From the NCBI RefSeq assembly GCF_964656455.1, contig NC_135720.1, forward strand, positions 56,570,598-56,634,597: DNA of 64,000 nt. The letters run 5' to 3'. A program made the position numbers and the translations under genes. The stretch is from Halichoerus grypus. Its lineage: Eukaryota; Chordata; Mammalia; Carnivora; Phocidae. The notes below the pieces were generated by a model. That model was not told where the DNA came from. It did no database searches and saw only the letters and a program-made list of their open reading frames with translations. Each line of letters opens with the position of its first letter. Position 1 is the stretch's first letter. Positions 34,930 through 47,410 of the stretch are shown in pieces.

Positions 34930-35851
34930 CGTTATTGGTAAGATCCATAGAGCTAAACTGCTCCTTGCTTTTAATGAGAGTTTGTTACCCAGCTCTTCCT
35001 GCAAACTTGGGAACTTTATACTTTCTTAATTTGGAAATTAGCATGATTTAATTTCTGTTAATTATAACCCTACCTGAGCCATAAAAATATATGCACAAAT
35101 GAGACAGTGCCCTTGTCTTTAAAGAGGTCACATTCTGGTTGTGGAACAGATACTTAATAAATTCTATAATACCATTAATTTATCATTTTATCCAGTAATT
35201 AAAGCCTAGTAACTGGGGAATATTTATTTACCCATCCATTCAAGGGCATGACTAAATTACACTTTCATTATTTAGTTAAGAATGTCAATTTTCTAACTTC
35301 AGGCTAGGTTGCCAAACACTGTGATAAGCACTAAAAATTAAATGTAAAAATAAATAAATAAATCATAAATAAATAAGTAGAAATTACCTCTATCTTTAAA
35401 ATATTTATAGCATGAAAAATAGAGATGCAATTCAGCATTCACACTGAAGTGATAAATGCTATGAGAATGTAATACTGCTATTGAGGTACGGGTGTAGCAT
35501 ATGTCAGCAAGAAGGGTGAAGAAGGATTTTCTAGGAAAGATTATGATCTTGTTTTCAAACAATGCATAAAGTACAGCTAGACAGAAAAGGAGAAAGCATG
35601 ACAGTCCAAGACAAAAGAACTTTATTACGAAAGAACTTTATTAAGTTAGAGAATTATAAACAAGCTGGAATGGATTAAGCCTGCTCTCACTACTCTTAAC
35701 AAACACGTTAATATTTTAGAATCTTTCAAAAGTGATGTCTAAAAATTCATCTCCTCAATTGCATTTTATAAATTCTAAATTTATTTTTTGATTACAAACT
35801 AAGTTACTCTATAATATGAGATACTCTCTTGTTTTAAGGGCATGACTAAAT

Positions 35852-35853
<2 letters not shown>
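34930..35853. other. Mostly unassigned; possible ancient repeat
   Basis: 35080-35170 and 35300-35560 faintly resemble a diffuse ancient mammalian repeat ('aaacactgtgataagcacta', 'gtgataaatgctatgagaat'). An exact 18-bp word recurs at 35242-35259 and 35836-35853. Confidence 0.35.

Positions 35854-35883
<30 letters not shown>
35854..35883. repeat. (AC)n microsatellite
   Basis: About 15 AC units abutting the left end of MER2. Confidence 0.96.
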
Positions 35884-35887
<4 letters not shown>

Positions 35888-36216
35888 ACCCTGGAACAAT
35901 GCTGGGGTTTGGGTGCCAACCTCTATACAATCAAAACTTTGCCTAAAACTTTTGACTCCCCAAAATCTTGACCACTAATAGCCTACTATTGATCAGAAGC
36001 CTTACCTATAAAAGAAACAATTGACCCATATTTTGTATGTTATATGTATTATAGACTGTACTCTTATAATAAGAGAATCTAGAGAAAAGAAAATGCTATT
36101 AAGAAAATCATGAGGAAGAGAAAGTACAGTTACAGTACTGTGCTGTATTTATTGAAAAGAAATCTGTGTATAAAGGACCTGCTCAGTTCAAACCTATGTT
36201 GTTCAAAGATCAACTA
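35882..36216 (+). mobile_element. MER2 (TcMar-Tigger) DNA transposon
   Basis: Terminal inverted repeats are visible: left 'caggtgaccctggaacaa'; right 'ttgttcaaagatcaacta', whose complement is tagttgatctttgaacaa. The inside carries 'cttttgactccccaaaatct', 'ctaatagcctactattgatc', 'attttgtatgttatatgtat' and 'gtactgtgctgtatttattg'. Its 335 bp is about the usual length of MER2. Non-autonomous. Confidence 0.95.
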
Positions 36217-38099
36217 TATATTAAACCATGAGATAAATAGCCATTAATTGTAATCCAGTTGTGTCAATCATGTAGAGGAAGTTCAATCTAAAAGTTGTAC
36301 GTTAATTGGTAGCATAAATTATTGGTACTGTAATCAAATGTTTCTTCTCTTAGTCTTTATTTACTTTAAAAGCAAACCTTCATTGCTTTTTGTTGTATAT
36401 TCATATCTTTTGAGTATTTCTGTTGAATAATTATGTGCTACATTTTATGTTTTATTCAATATATCTGGTAAGACTGAAAGAGATTTTAATAGTTTTCTGT
36501 CAAATTCATGTGTTTGAGACCTTATTCTTCTTTATGCATTGTATTGTTGTGAACATTAATAAAATGAGATCTATATTTTATAGGAACTACTTGTAAAAAG
36601 TAAATTTTTCTTAAAATGCCGTTTTATCTAGTCCTTTCAAAATCATGACTGATATTTTTGTCCTTTGAGGGAGGTGGCTCTTCATATTTTTGATGGAATT
36701 AGAAATTTAAATTTTCCCAATCATTTTGAGTTCCCATGAGCTCTGTTAATGGCTAATGAGTTGCCTGTTTATCTAACAATTTCAATCTATGGAAGTTGCA
36801 ATCATCATAGGATTTTGATTATTTTTGTTCTACAGCAGGAAACTAAGGTGATAAAGAAGCATCTATAAGCATTATAAGATTTTTTAAAGTCCTTCACTTA
36901 TTTAGTGAATCATTTTTGAGTATCTATTTTTAGCTTTACAATTTAAAGACTACTATTAGCAATTGTGAACTAAATTGGATCACTTGATGAAATGAGAAGC
37001 TCCTTGATATTTCTATACTATTCCTTAGCAGAAGCTGAATCAAAGTAAGTACTAAGTAAATACCTACTGAAGAATCGATTGAATAATGGTGATGATTCTC
37101 TCCAACTGTACTGTTTAAATCCTCAGTGAACCCCAAATCTCAGGCGCCACTCCCAGTAGATCTTTAATGAATTGCAGAAGTGATTATTTGTTGTTGCGTG
37201 ACAAGCTCCAACATCTTGATTAATATAGAAAGAAAATGAAAATTACCTACCTGCTGGCAGCATTTTCTCAGATGATTCTATTACTAATTAATGGTTCTTG
37301 GTTTGAAGGATTATTGCTTCTTTTGCCCACTGTCATCTACATGCAAATGTGCAGCTAACTTAAAACAAACAAAGAGAAGAAAACAAAACAAAACACAAAA
37401 ACTATCCTAGTTTCCATAGTCTTAAATGTCTTTAGCTAAGAGAGACTATCTTCTTTGTAAAATTTAGTGTCTACATGAACCAGTAAGTTGGACTATTTAT
37501 TATTTACTTCCATTTGGTGATTGGGGCTGAGTTCCATTTTCTCTTGAGGCTTAGATTATTACAATTCAGATAAAGTGGGATGGAAAGGAAACAGCCCTCT
37601 TGTGATCTCATATGTCCTGGAGAACGAGTGTCTAAAGGAAGAAGTGAATGTGAACAGCAATGTCGGACATTTCATTACATTTGTTTTCTGCGGTAGCAAT
37701 TCTTAAAATATGGTTTGGAGACCTATGACGTTCTCTGAAATTTTTTGGAAGATTTCCAAGGTTAAAATTCTTTTCAAAAATAATACTAAAATTTTATTTG
37801 CCTTTTCACTTTCACTGTTTCTCTCTTTAATTTACCTTCTCTCATGAGTGTAGAATTTTCCAGAGACTACTGGATGTATGAAATCACAATAGATGGAATG
37901 TAGAAACAAATAGAGAATCCAGATATCTTCTCTTTAGATAGACATTAAAGAAAATTTCAAAAACATAAAACAATGTTATTTTTCTCATAGTTTTTTTTCT
38001 GGATAATATTGCTATTTTTCATTTAAAATGTTATTTTTATTAACATGTAGTAAGTTTATTATTATTTCAAATAAATTAATAAAATAATAGTTTGTAAAG
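36217..38099. other. Unassigned sequence
   Basis: Mostly unrecognised. 37040-37090 ('agtaagtactaagtaaata') could be a trace of an L2 or MIR end. Confidence 0.45.
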
Positions 38100-38109
38100 C
38101 CTCAGTTTT

Positions 38110-38304
38110 CTTTCTTTTTTTTTAAAAAAAGATTTTATTTATTTGTCAGAAAAAGAGAAAAAGCACAAGCAGGGGGAGTGACAGGCAGAGGGAGAAACAA
38201 GCTTCCTGCTGAGCAAGGCGTCGGATGAGGGACTTGATCCCAGGACTCTGGGATCATGACCTGAGCCAAAGGGAGACCCTTAACCGACTGAGCCACCCAG
38301 GCAC
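38110..38304 (-). mobile_element. CAN-SINE 13
   Basis: Reverse CAN-SINE ending GAGCCACCCAGGCACC. Target duplication cctcagtttt at 38100-38109 and 38305-38314. Confidence 0.96.
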
Positions 38305-38314
38305 CCTCAGTTTT

Positions 38315-40317
38315 AATTTCTAAATCAGTAACTATCAATAGATATAACACACATGAACAAAGGCTCCTTCCTTCTTGAGTAGATTTTACATGTGTAATAG
38401 GGTCTAAAAAATAGAGAGAGAATTGCTGCCAAGAAGCAAGAAGTTGACCAACAAGAGATACAGTCTTGAGTATGGGAAGAGAAAAAAAAAAAAATGTCAG
38501 AATAGTCTATCAGAAATCCAAGGCTATATAGTTTAAATTGCTTCAACAAATGACCAAACTCAAACTTCTTATTCTGCAAGATTTTCATGTATGGTATTGT
38601 ATTCACAAAGGCCCTCTCTCCCCCACCACCTCACATGCCTATAGTATAATTACGCTTTTCCTGTTGAAAGTCTCTCCTTTATTTTCCACTAAGAAATAAT
38701 ATTCTTCTTGGGGAAATGGAGGTCATGCAGGCTTAGGTAAGACAGATTGAAACAGAATGTCACCATCTTGGGTATGTGGGAGGGAAGATGTTAGGGAGCA
38801 AGGCCCAGAGGGAGTCAATGAAGGAGCCATGAAAAGCTTTAAAAACTCCAGGTGTTTTCCTCAAATTTGGAAGTCAGAAGTGAAGTTACTTGAAAAACAC
38901 TTGGCACTAAAATTATGTAAGTACTTCTAATGTAATATAATTAAATTTTATATTTCACTTAAAATTTTTGAAATAGAAAATTTTACAGCTTCTATAGTAT
39001 TTTTATGGGCTATTTTAAGAATTCAGCATTTCTGCTTGTTGCCATGTACTTGAAATATCCTAATTTGTATTGTTCATTATTGCGTTTTGCTTTAGCTCCA
39101 CATATTTATGCACTGTGAAAAGGTCGTGCATATGACATCTTAAGTGTAAACTATTTCTCTAGCTAGTAGAGTGGAATTATTATGCTAATGAAATAGACAA
39201 TTTTGGATATATTCTTGGAAAATAAAGTTTACCTAAATGCCACATGTGATTTATCATCCATAACTTGAACACTGAATTTTTAGCAAAGATAGTTTGCTAA
39301 GGGGATAATAAGGATTTCTACATTAGTTTTGCTGACATCAGTTTAAAGATCTTTCAAATAATATCAATCAACTTCTTGAGATTTTTTTTTAAGGGAAAAG
39401 TGCTCTAGCATGATTGTTTCATCAGCCAAGTTGTTCTTCTTCACTTCCTTTGGGGCTGTAGGACATGATTGTGCAGACATGATACCACCCACCACTTAGC
39501 ATAGAATTCACAAGGATTCTCAGGTGAGGAGTACTCCCTGGAGTAACTCACTGTGCAGCCTACACTATTATGTGCGATAGTCATGACTCCCTTTCCGACA
39601 CTATTGCTGGGTACATCGAGAGGTGGACCCTCGTTTTATGTGTATGTATATGCACGTAAAGTAGATGTATTTATGTATATAATATAGTATTAAATAAAAA
39701 TTAAAAAAATATACATACCTATTATTCTATTGATTTGGGGCAGAATCTAATTTTTCACCCTTGCTAACTCTCCAATTTTGAGAATTTGGCTAGTATTATT
39801 TGTTCAGTATTTCAATTGGTATTTCTCCCAAGGAAGAAAAGCAGTCAGTCCTGCTATTCCTTAAAAATCTACCATTATTTTTCACAATTGGAGGCACTTG
39901 TGTCATAGTCATCTTGAAGAATTCATTCAAAGTCTCCCACAGAGCCACACACACAATATTAATTTACCTACCACTAAAGCTTGCAGCATGTCATTGACCC
40001 CCCTTGGGATTTAAGCCTACCACTACATTCACTATGATTGTTGTGGTGAGATCAAGATCCCCTGAAATAATTTCTTCCAGCTTCAAAGCTCTTCCATCAC
40101 TCAAAAACATACAGTGGAAGGAAAAACAAAGAGACAAACAAAACCCCCAAATACCCTATTCTGGGTTAGTTTGAAGCGTTAAGTTCTTGATGAATTGATA
40201 CCACAATAGCTTTTGTTAAGTAGAAATACATCCTTTCTTAATGGTCAAAAACATGACTGAAACTTTTAATAAAATAGTTTTATAAGAACAGTGGACTGTA
40301 AGGAGCCTGCTTGGGCT
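38315..40317. other. Unique sequence, candidate conserved block
   Basis: No repeat or gene recognised. 39030-39330 holds several transcription-factor-like words (see findings). Confidence 0.45.
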
Positions 40318-40336
40318 TTTTTTTTTTTTTTTTTTT
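40318..40336. repeat. T19 homopolymer, possible retrocopy tail
   Basis: A T19 run followed by 'cactttattacttccc', which on the minus strand gives AATAAAG just before a poly(A). This would suit a reverse retrocopy, but I find no matching target duplication on the right. Confidence 0.3.
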
Positions 40337-40864
40337 CACTTTATTACTTCCCTTAAAGAATTGTTTGTTTAAAACCTCACCACATCATGAGATAATTGCT
40401 TGAATACTGAAGGCCCTGTCTTCAGCTAAGATGTTGCTTGGCATTTCTGTCTGTGGTACACAGTGAACTGGAGACAAATAAAGGATTATTTGAACTTATT
40501 CCCAAGGACTTATAAACATGGTTGTTTCACAAATAAACTTTTCCTAAAAAGTCACAATGAGGGATGAGCTTATGAAGATGGCAATTATTGAAAACAGATT
40601 GTTTCAAGTCCTAGGTAGAATGAACAACTGATCAAGAATAGAGAGCTCTCATGCACATGACAGACAGACCAGATTTTCTCTTTACGCATATGTATGGGAA
40701 GGGGGGTATAGGTGATAATCATTGGCTTATTTTACAAACAACGATTACTTCACAAAGCAACATAACAAAACTAAAATTAATTCTATTTTAGTGATTAAAG
40801 GTGTACTGGGTGAGACTATCAATGTAATTTGTAAATTGACCTTAGAACTATCTGGATACAACTT
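40337..40864. other. Unassigned sequence
   Basis: Nothing recognised beyond the possible tail described above. Confidence 0.4.
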
Positions 40865-40880
40865 CTTGCTTTTATTATTA

Positions 40881-41082
40881 TTATTATTATTTTTAAATAT
40901 TTTATTTATTTATTTGACAGAGAGAGAGACAGCGAGAGAGGGAACACAAGCAGGGGGAATGGGAGAGGGAGAAGCAGGCTTCCCGCGGAGCAGGGAGCCC
41001 GATGTGGGCCTCGATCCCAGGACCCTGGGATCATGACCTGAGCGGAAGGCAGATGCTTAACGACTGAGGCTCCCAGGTGCCC
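40881..41082 (-). mobile_element. CAN-SINE 14 with TTA tract
   Basis: Reverse CAN-SINE with 'gacagcgagagagggaacac' and head GAGGCTCCCAGGTGCC. A (TTA)n tract lies at its tail (about 40873-40890). Target duplication cttgctttta.. at 40865 and cttgctttatt.. at 41083. Confidence 0.96.
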
Positions 41083-41096
41083 CTTGCTTTATTATT

Positions 41097-41524
41097 TATT
41101 AGCGATGTGCTAAGACTGTATTTTTCTGTCTTTGAAAGGGATGAAGAATAAAATCCACATTTTATGGTTCTTAAGAATAATACACACACAAAAACAGAGA
41201 GACTTTGAAACAGGGAAGGAGGGAGAAGAAAAGGAAGGGAAAAGGAGAAAGAGAGATTTTGGCATAATTGTAGCAGCAGTGGAATTATAATTATTTATTT
41301 TTGTTGTTAAGTATTCCACTAAAATTTGATACTGTAATTGCTATTATAATAGATTTAATAAAGCAATGAATGTGACTAACTACATGAAATTGTCTAGCAA
41401 TGTTCTTCACATATTATAAATATCTAATATGTATTTTTGGAATGAGTGGTTGTATTTTAATTTCATCTCCCTTTATTTTATGTTTTATTAAATATGTAGT
41501 GTATATAAATATATAACATAGATG
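41097..41524. other. Unassigned sequence with purine tract
   Basis: Includes an uninterrupted 45-bp purine run at 41212-41256. Otherwise nothing recognised. Confidence 0.45.
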
Positions 41525-42330
41525 TAATAATAAAAAATAATAAAATCTACACCAGTGTACCATACCCAGCTTAAAAACTAGTATTTTCAATACCTATGAA
41601 GACCCCTGAGTATTCCTTTTGTATCTTCTGTCTCCTATCCAGAGGTAACAATTATCCTGAATGTTATTATATTCACGCTTTCCTTTATAGTTTTACATAT
41701 ATTTAAACTTTATGGAAATGGAATTATACTATGTACATTCTATGACTTCTTTAAACAACCAACATTATACTTCAATGGTTCATTCAAATGCATAGTTCAT
41801 ACATGTTAATACATATAGCTCATTAATTTTCACAGTAGTGTAATATTCCATTATGAATTACACTTTATCAATCATTTCCTTGTAATAAATTGTTTCGGGG
41901 GTTTTTGTTTGTTTGTTTTGTCATGGTATAATTGTCCTGGTGGACTTAATGATTATTTTTCTCATATACCCAGAATCAAAAAGACTGTTGAGGCTATTTA
42001 CCTATTCAGCTTCAATGAGTAATGCTAAATTGTTATCCAATTGGTACCAAATAAGTGGCACCAATTTACAGACATACCAGTGATATAAATATTTCTCTTG
42101 CTCTATATTCTCACTAATGTTCAGGATTACAAGACTTTTTGTTTTTGAATTTTCTGAGTATAAAATAATATCTCATTAGCATTTAATATGCATCCTTGCA
42201 ACAAATTTAAGCCAAGTGTGTGTTTACATGTTGCTAAGCCATTCTTTTTTTATATTTTGTAAAAAATATGTATTTTTTTTCATTAATTGTTGATATTTAG
42301 GAGTTTTCCTCTTTGTACTTGGGGAAGTGC
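41525..42330 (-). mobile_element. Old L1 (L1M-type), ORF2 end and 3' region
   Basis: Minus-strand ancient L1: 'taccatacccagcttaaaaa', 'atccagaggtaacaattatc', 'gtagtgtaatattccattat', 'gtggcaccaatttacagac', 'aataatatctcattagcatt' follow the ORF2-end/3' UTR order. Heavily decayed. Confidence 0.85.
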
Positions 42331-43127
42331 GCTATTCTACTGGAGACATTCAATTCTTTTATGACCATTTGAGCAAGAGGGTTTTCACCAATAGTCATAT
42401 TTTCCTGTTTCTCCTCAATAGTCATTTATAGAATTCCTCCTCACTCAGAAGAAGTAAAAGTTAAGGATCCTCAGTCATTTTTTTCTTTCCCAATATGTGA
42501 TATTAAGAGAGAACATTCAAGATTGTGTCTTCTGACTAGTATAGATAGAAACGAGCAGGTGTGCAGGAGTTAAGTCTCCTGTCCCAGTGCTTTGCTCCAG
42601 AATCTGTAGCTCTTTTCCTGGCCCAGTAGTTCGAAGTGTATTGTGTAGGGATATGCACTTTTCCTTATGGTTAGATGGGGGATGGGTAATGATGAAAATT
42701 TATGCAATGCTGTTTCAATTCCTATGTTCATATGTGTGTGTGGTATATACAAAACTTGAATATATACATATTTGTTAGAGGACTTGAATATATACTCTGT
42801 CTCAATTGTCACAAGCCTTTTGAAATTACAATCATATTAATATTATTTGTCATAAAACAGAATTAGCAATGTAGAAGTATGGGAATATACTCACAGGTTA
42901 TTTTGGTCATCATATGCTTATGAGGAGAGAAAGAATCATTGATTTAATAGCAAAACACTATATTATCATAAAATTTAAAACACAACATATATAAAGCATT
43001 GTTGCAAAATTACTTTTCATTTTTTGCAAATTTTCAAACTATAGCAATGTTTAAAGAACAGTACAATGATCATACCTACATTCTTCACCTGGCTTTAGCT
43101 TTAACCTGTGTTACTATCTAGTCAAAA
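42331..43127. other. Unassigned sequence
   Basis: No assigned repeat. 43020-43120 ('caatgtttaaagaacagta') may be the end of another old L1. Confidence 0.4.
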
Positions 43128-43170
43128 CTCTCTCTCTCCCTCCCCTTCCCTCTCCCTCTCCCTCTTCCAT
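43128..43170. repeat. CT-rich low-complexity tract
   Basis: (CTCTCC/CCCTCT)n-like pyrimidine run. Confidence 0.85.
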
Positions 43171-43519
43171 TTGTCTGGAGGTTTTCTTATCTGTGTTCTC
43201 ACCTTGGGGGCTACCCATCACCTCCTCTCTTTTTTTGTGCAGCTTCTACCTAACGTTTTACTAGGCTCTGGACCTGGCCAGAGTGGAACTAGGAATGTAT
43301 TTCTATATCCATATAGAATTTTAAATCCACTCTATTCTTCTCCTGGTTATATTATAGGTAAAGAATAGACATTGCTTTATTTGTTCTTAATCTGTGCTGA
43401 AATTTGTCTTATGTGTTTATCACTATCCTTTAGGAAACTAGCTGAAATGCTTCTCTCTCTCTCTCGTTATTTTTATTTATATCCAAGCTCTTCTTCTCAA
43501 TCAAATCATTTACCTTAGC

Positions 43520-44690
43520 TGTAAAGAATGTTTAAACTACAACAAAATAATCCCTCTCAAAGCCTCTTACACTCCTCCAGTTATCCCTCTCACTTTCTCC
43601 TATCATTTACAGCCAAATTTCTCATTTTCTTAATTTTCTTTCACTTCTTTTACTTTTGGCTTTATCTCAACTTACTCCACAGAAGTATCTCACGCTCATT
43701 TCCTGGTACCTTCCACTTTGCATAAATTTTGTTCTCTTGATTTTTCAGCACCATTCAGTACTTTCAGTGACACTATCATTGTTAAAGTGTCTTTTTTTTA
43801 ATATATATAAATCTTTTGTGAAACAATTGTCTTTTAATGTAATGCCTACCTTTCTGCCCATACCTTCTGTATCTCCTTTGGGGGTTTATTATTATTCCCC
43901 ATCCAGCTTTTAAATTTGTGGTTAATTATGGTTTCATATTAGGTCCTCCTCTCTCCTTACACCATACAGTTTTTAGGAGATGATAATTGCCTAAACCTCT
44001 GATGACTACTTTCCTAGAATTTACTCACAGTTAACAATGAGGACGAAATTCACCCTTCCCAGATCCCTCTGGATAGCTAAAAGTATTTCATTCTTTGTTT
44101 GTTTTAAATCTTTATTACCATATTCCACCCACCCCTAAAATTAATTTTTCCAGTGTTCCCTTTGTAGTGCACAATTCTTCCAGTAGTTATCAAACTAGAA
44201 ACATCAAACGGGTCCATAATAGCATTCATTTTTTTTCCACAGCATTATGCAGTCCTTCACCAAATCCTGTGGTATCAGCATCCTAGGTATCTCTGAGATT
44301 CATATATTTTCCATTTATTTATATCCCACCACTGTATTCCAAGTGATCATAATGTCTTCTCTGGACTCTCACACTGCAGTCCTAACTGATCTGTTCACAT
44401 GCAGTCTTACATTCTTCTAATTTATTCTCTACATTGCTATCAGAATATTTTTTGTTATCTAAATCTGATTATGTCATCCCCTCACGACAAGATTATACGA
44501 ATGAAAAGCTGACCATTTAATTTTGGCTAAAGATGATACTGCTTGTGACCTTCAAGCCTCTGCTTGGTTTGACCTCCCTCTCTTTAACCCCATCTCCCAA
44601 TATATCACTTTCTCTTTTTTCTCAAGTCCAGTTAGACTGATTTTCAGTTCCTAGAATTTTCCATATTTGATATTTTCATAATAAAATTTC
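43520..44690 (+). mobile_element. L2 LINE, ORF2-derived 1.2-kb segment
   Basis: Long forward L2. The 3' half is clear: 'cagtccttcaccaaatcctg', 'ctctggactctcacactgca', 'tctacattgctatcagaata', 'aatctgattatgtcatccc', 'gaccttcaagcctctgct', 'tgacctccctctctttaac'. Left of about 44060 the match is weaker but in the right order ('agcaccattcagtactttc'). The overlapping plus frames of 63-85 codons here are L2 by-products. Confidence 0.8.
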
Positions 44691-44755
44691 CAAATTTCCA
44701 ATTTGATATTTCCATAATCAAATTTTAAAATTTCCATATTTGATAATTCCCATGA
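44656..44755. repeat. Three-copy imperfect tandem repeat
   Basis: Three related units of about 37-40 bp built on 'tttccatatttgatattttc' / 'tttccaatttgatatttcc' / 'tttccatatttgataattcc', at the end of the L2. Confidence 0.75.
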
Positions 44756-44759
44756 GGAA

Positions 44760-47181
44760 AAACAACATTATAACCTCTATATTGTACGTCATCTCTTCCA
44801 AAGTAGAATAAGGTAGATTAAGGTGAATCTTTTTCAGATCATATAGTAAAGGAGAGAGTGTATATATAATGCTCAGTAAAAATGCCCACATTTCCAAAGT
44901 ATAGTTTATAGAGTAGGCAGTTGTTAGACACCTACTTGCCTACATAACTGATGTTTTTCTTATGGTTCTCCAAGTCTGTTAATACAGTGACTATGGATCT
45001 CACTTATGCCGGCTAAATGATACATTGTTTCCATCTCTAAGTATCAGGTTCCAAAGGCTAGCGTGCACAACATAATACTGTGTTTCAGTGCATCCAGGAA
45101 GTTTATGATGAATGCTTTTATTTTACAAAGTCTTAATTAAGAACAGCAGAAGGTAAAACTGTGTGATCATTAATATGTCTTTGTGTTTTCCCAGAAAGTG
45201 ACAGACTGACCCACATCCAGTATTTAATCCCAATGCATATTCTTGGAAATTAATAAATACCATTACACAATTAATTTATTCTCAATTTACTCTGTAACAC
45301 TGAAACCGCAACTCAATATTTAATAACCTTGATGGCATGTCTAAATATAAAACTTACTGCCCTTAAAGGAATTAGACACCCTCTTCCCTCTTCCCAATTC
45401 TCCTCTAGAAGCATGATAATATATTGCAATTTACTTAAAATTTCCGTAGTACTACTACTAGTTAAAATGTATCATACCTTTTGGGATACTGGCAAAAATA
45501 TTGTGGAACAACCTAGTGGTAAACTGCACAACAAATGGGAAATCTGAAGAGGTCTTCTTAGTTAACAGTTGAGAGAAGATGCAGGTTTTAGATCACCTAA
45601 GTGATGGAAAAGGATTATAGAAATGACTTTTGGTAACTCTGAACATTTGCTTTCCTTCTATAGATTAGGCAGTTGGAAGATACCAGTTTTGCAGTGTGTG
45701 TGTTATGTTTCAGTAAGAAAGAAACAAAACAATAATTGGCACTCCACGACATATTTAGTTCTCAACACTGTATCATAAGATTCAATCATAAAGTATACTC
45801 ATATTAGCTTTCAATGACAACATGATCACTGAAACACAGGCCAGAAAGCAGCCCGTGATAAGTGATTCCTTTCACAATGCAACTCTGCTTCACTAGATGC
45901 GTGTAGGGTGGATGACAGCAAGATGCCCAGCAGCTGCAGGTGCTGAACGGATGTGCAATGGCCCGGGGGCTGGCAGGCAGAATAAATTCTTTAGGATATG
46001 CTGAAAGGAACCATCATGACTTCACATAGGTGGAAACACTAAGAAATAATAATAGACCAACTTACAGCTAAGATAGTTCTTAAAAATTAGAGAAGTTAGA
46101 AAGTGTGACTAGACTAAATGTCAGTCAGATCTATAAAACTAAAACAGTGTTTGCAGAAGAACGGGTTTCGGTCATTCATCTATTTTTTTCAAGCATGTCC
46201 ATGTACATATATGTTTTTTGTTTTGAATATTAAAAATTGCTATTGGTTTTGAGATATTTTTGTTTCATTTTTTAGACATGTTTACTTGCTGTTGAAGCAA
46301 AGTAAATAACACCTAAATTCGTTTCAGACAAAAATATCCAGTATTCCTGCAGACCATCCTAAAACAGTAATCATTTAGTACCTTTTTGTGATTAATTTTG
46401 TCACTGATAAGACTGTCTTCTTTACCTGACAGTTACAGTTTATCTTTTCAGTAAATGCGTTTTGTCTTTTGGAAAATTGACAAGGAGCGCATCCAGCGCA
46501 TCCATGTCCCTTGTAGTTAATGGTTGTTATCACTTTAGGTTTATAGACGATAGATTTTCTTCTAAATACCCTCAAGGGTGATCTTTACATGTCAGTGCTT
46601 ACTTTGCTGTCATCTCCTGAATTTGGATGTAGCCGGTGGGATTATGCCAGTGCAGCAATGAAATTGCCCCGTGTCCTAGATTTTACCATCATTTATATTG
46701 ATAATATTACCAAAGATACATATTATGTGCTTTATTTATGAAATTATTTATGAAAGCTGAAAGCTATAGAACAATACAAACTCATAAAAGAATTAACAAA
46801 AATACATCATAAATTTATTTTATTTCATAATGATAAGATAGATACATTCAGTATCAAAACCCAAAAATATGGCAATCACTTAACTGTTACATTTACTGCA
46901 ATGTCTCTTAGCTAAATTATTTTTTCAGTGGCATGAAAATGAAAGTAGAGGAGACTGCAATCTAGTTTAATGTTTCAATTTTAATACAAACTACTTGAGA
47001 AGCCATGGTGATATGTCTACTCTCTATTACTATGTCAAAATAGTTCCTTAACCAGACTTCTTGAATATATCCATTATGCATGGCAAAACATCACCTCTTT
47101 TTAATAACCATCTGTAAACGTTCAGGTTGACAAATGGATTCATGGAATCTCATGGTATAGTGTCTGTGAATTCCCAGATAA
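44760..47181. other. Unique sequence, candidate conserved blocks
   Basis: No interspersed repeat recognised over 2.4 kb. 45040-45310 and the GC-rich patch 45850-45990 stand out (see findings). The short frames here have no supporting evidence. Confidence 0.45.
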
Positions 47182-47197
47182 GAACATAAATCTGTAG

Positions 47198-47394
47198 GGG
47201 CACCTGGGTGGCTCAGTTGGTTAAGCGACTGCCTTCAGCTCAGGTCATGATCCTGGAGTCCCAGGATCGAGTCCTGCATCGGGCTCCCTGCTCAGCAGAG
47301 AGTCTGCTTCTCCCTCTGGTCCTCCTCCCTCTCATGCTCTCTATCTCTCATTCTTTCTCTCTCAGATAAATAAATAAAATCTTTTTAAAAAAAG
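47198..47394 (+). mobile_element. CAN-SINE 15
   Basis: Forward CAN-SINE beginning GGGCACCTGGGTGGCTCAG. Perfect 16-bp target duplication gaacataaatctgtag at 47182-47197 and 47395-47410. Head and tail close to consensus. Confidence 0.97.
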
Positions 47395-47410
47395 GAACAT
47401 AAATCTGTAG

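Noticed and set aside
40318..40864. Second processed retrocopy
   Set aside because: The T19 run and AATAAA-like word are suggestive, but I could not find a matching duplication or the right boundary, and the signal is too close to the tail.
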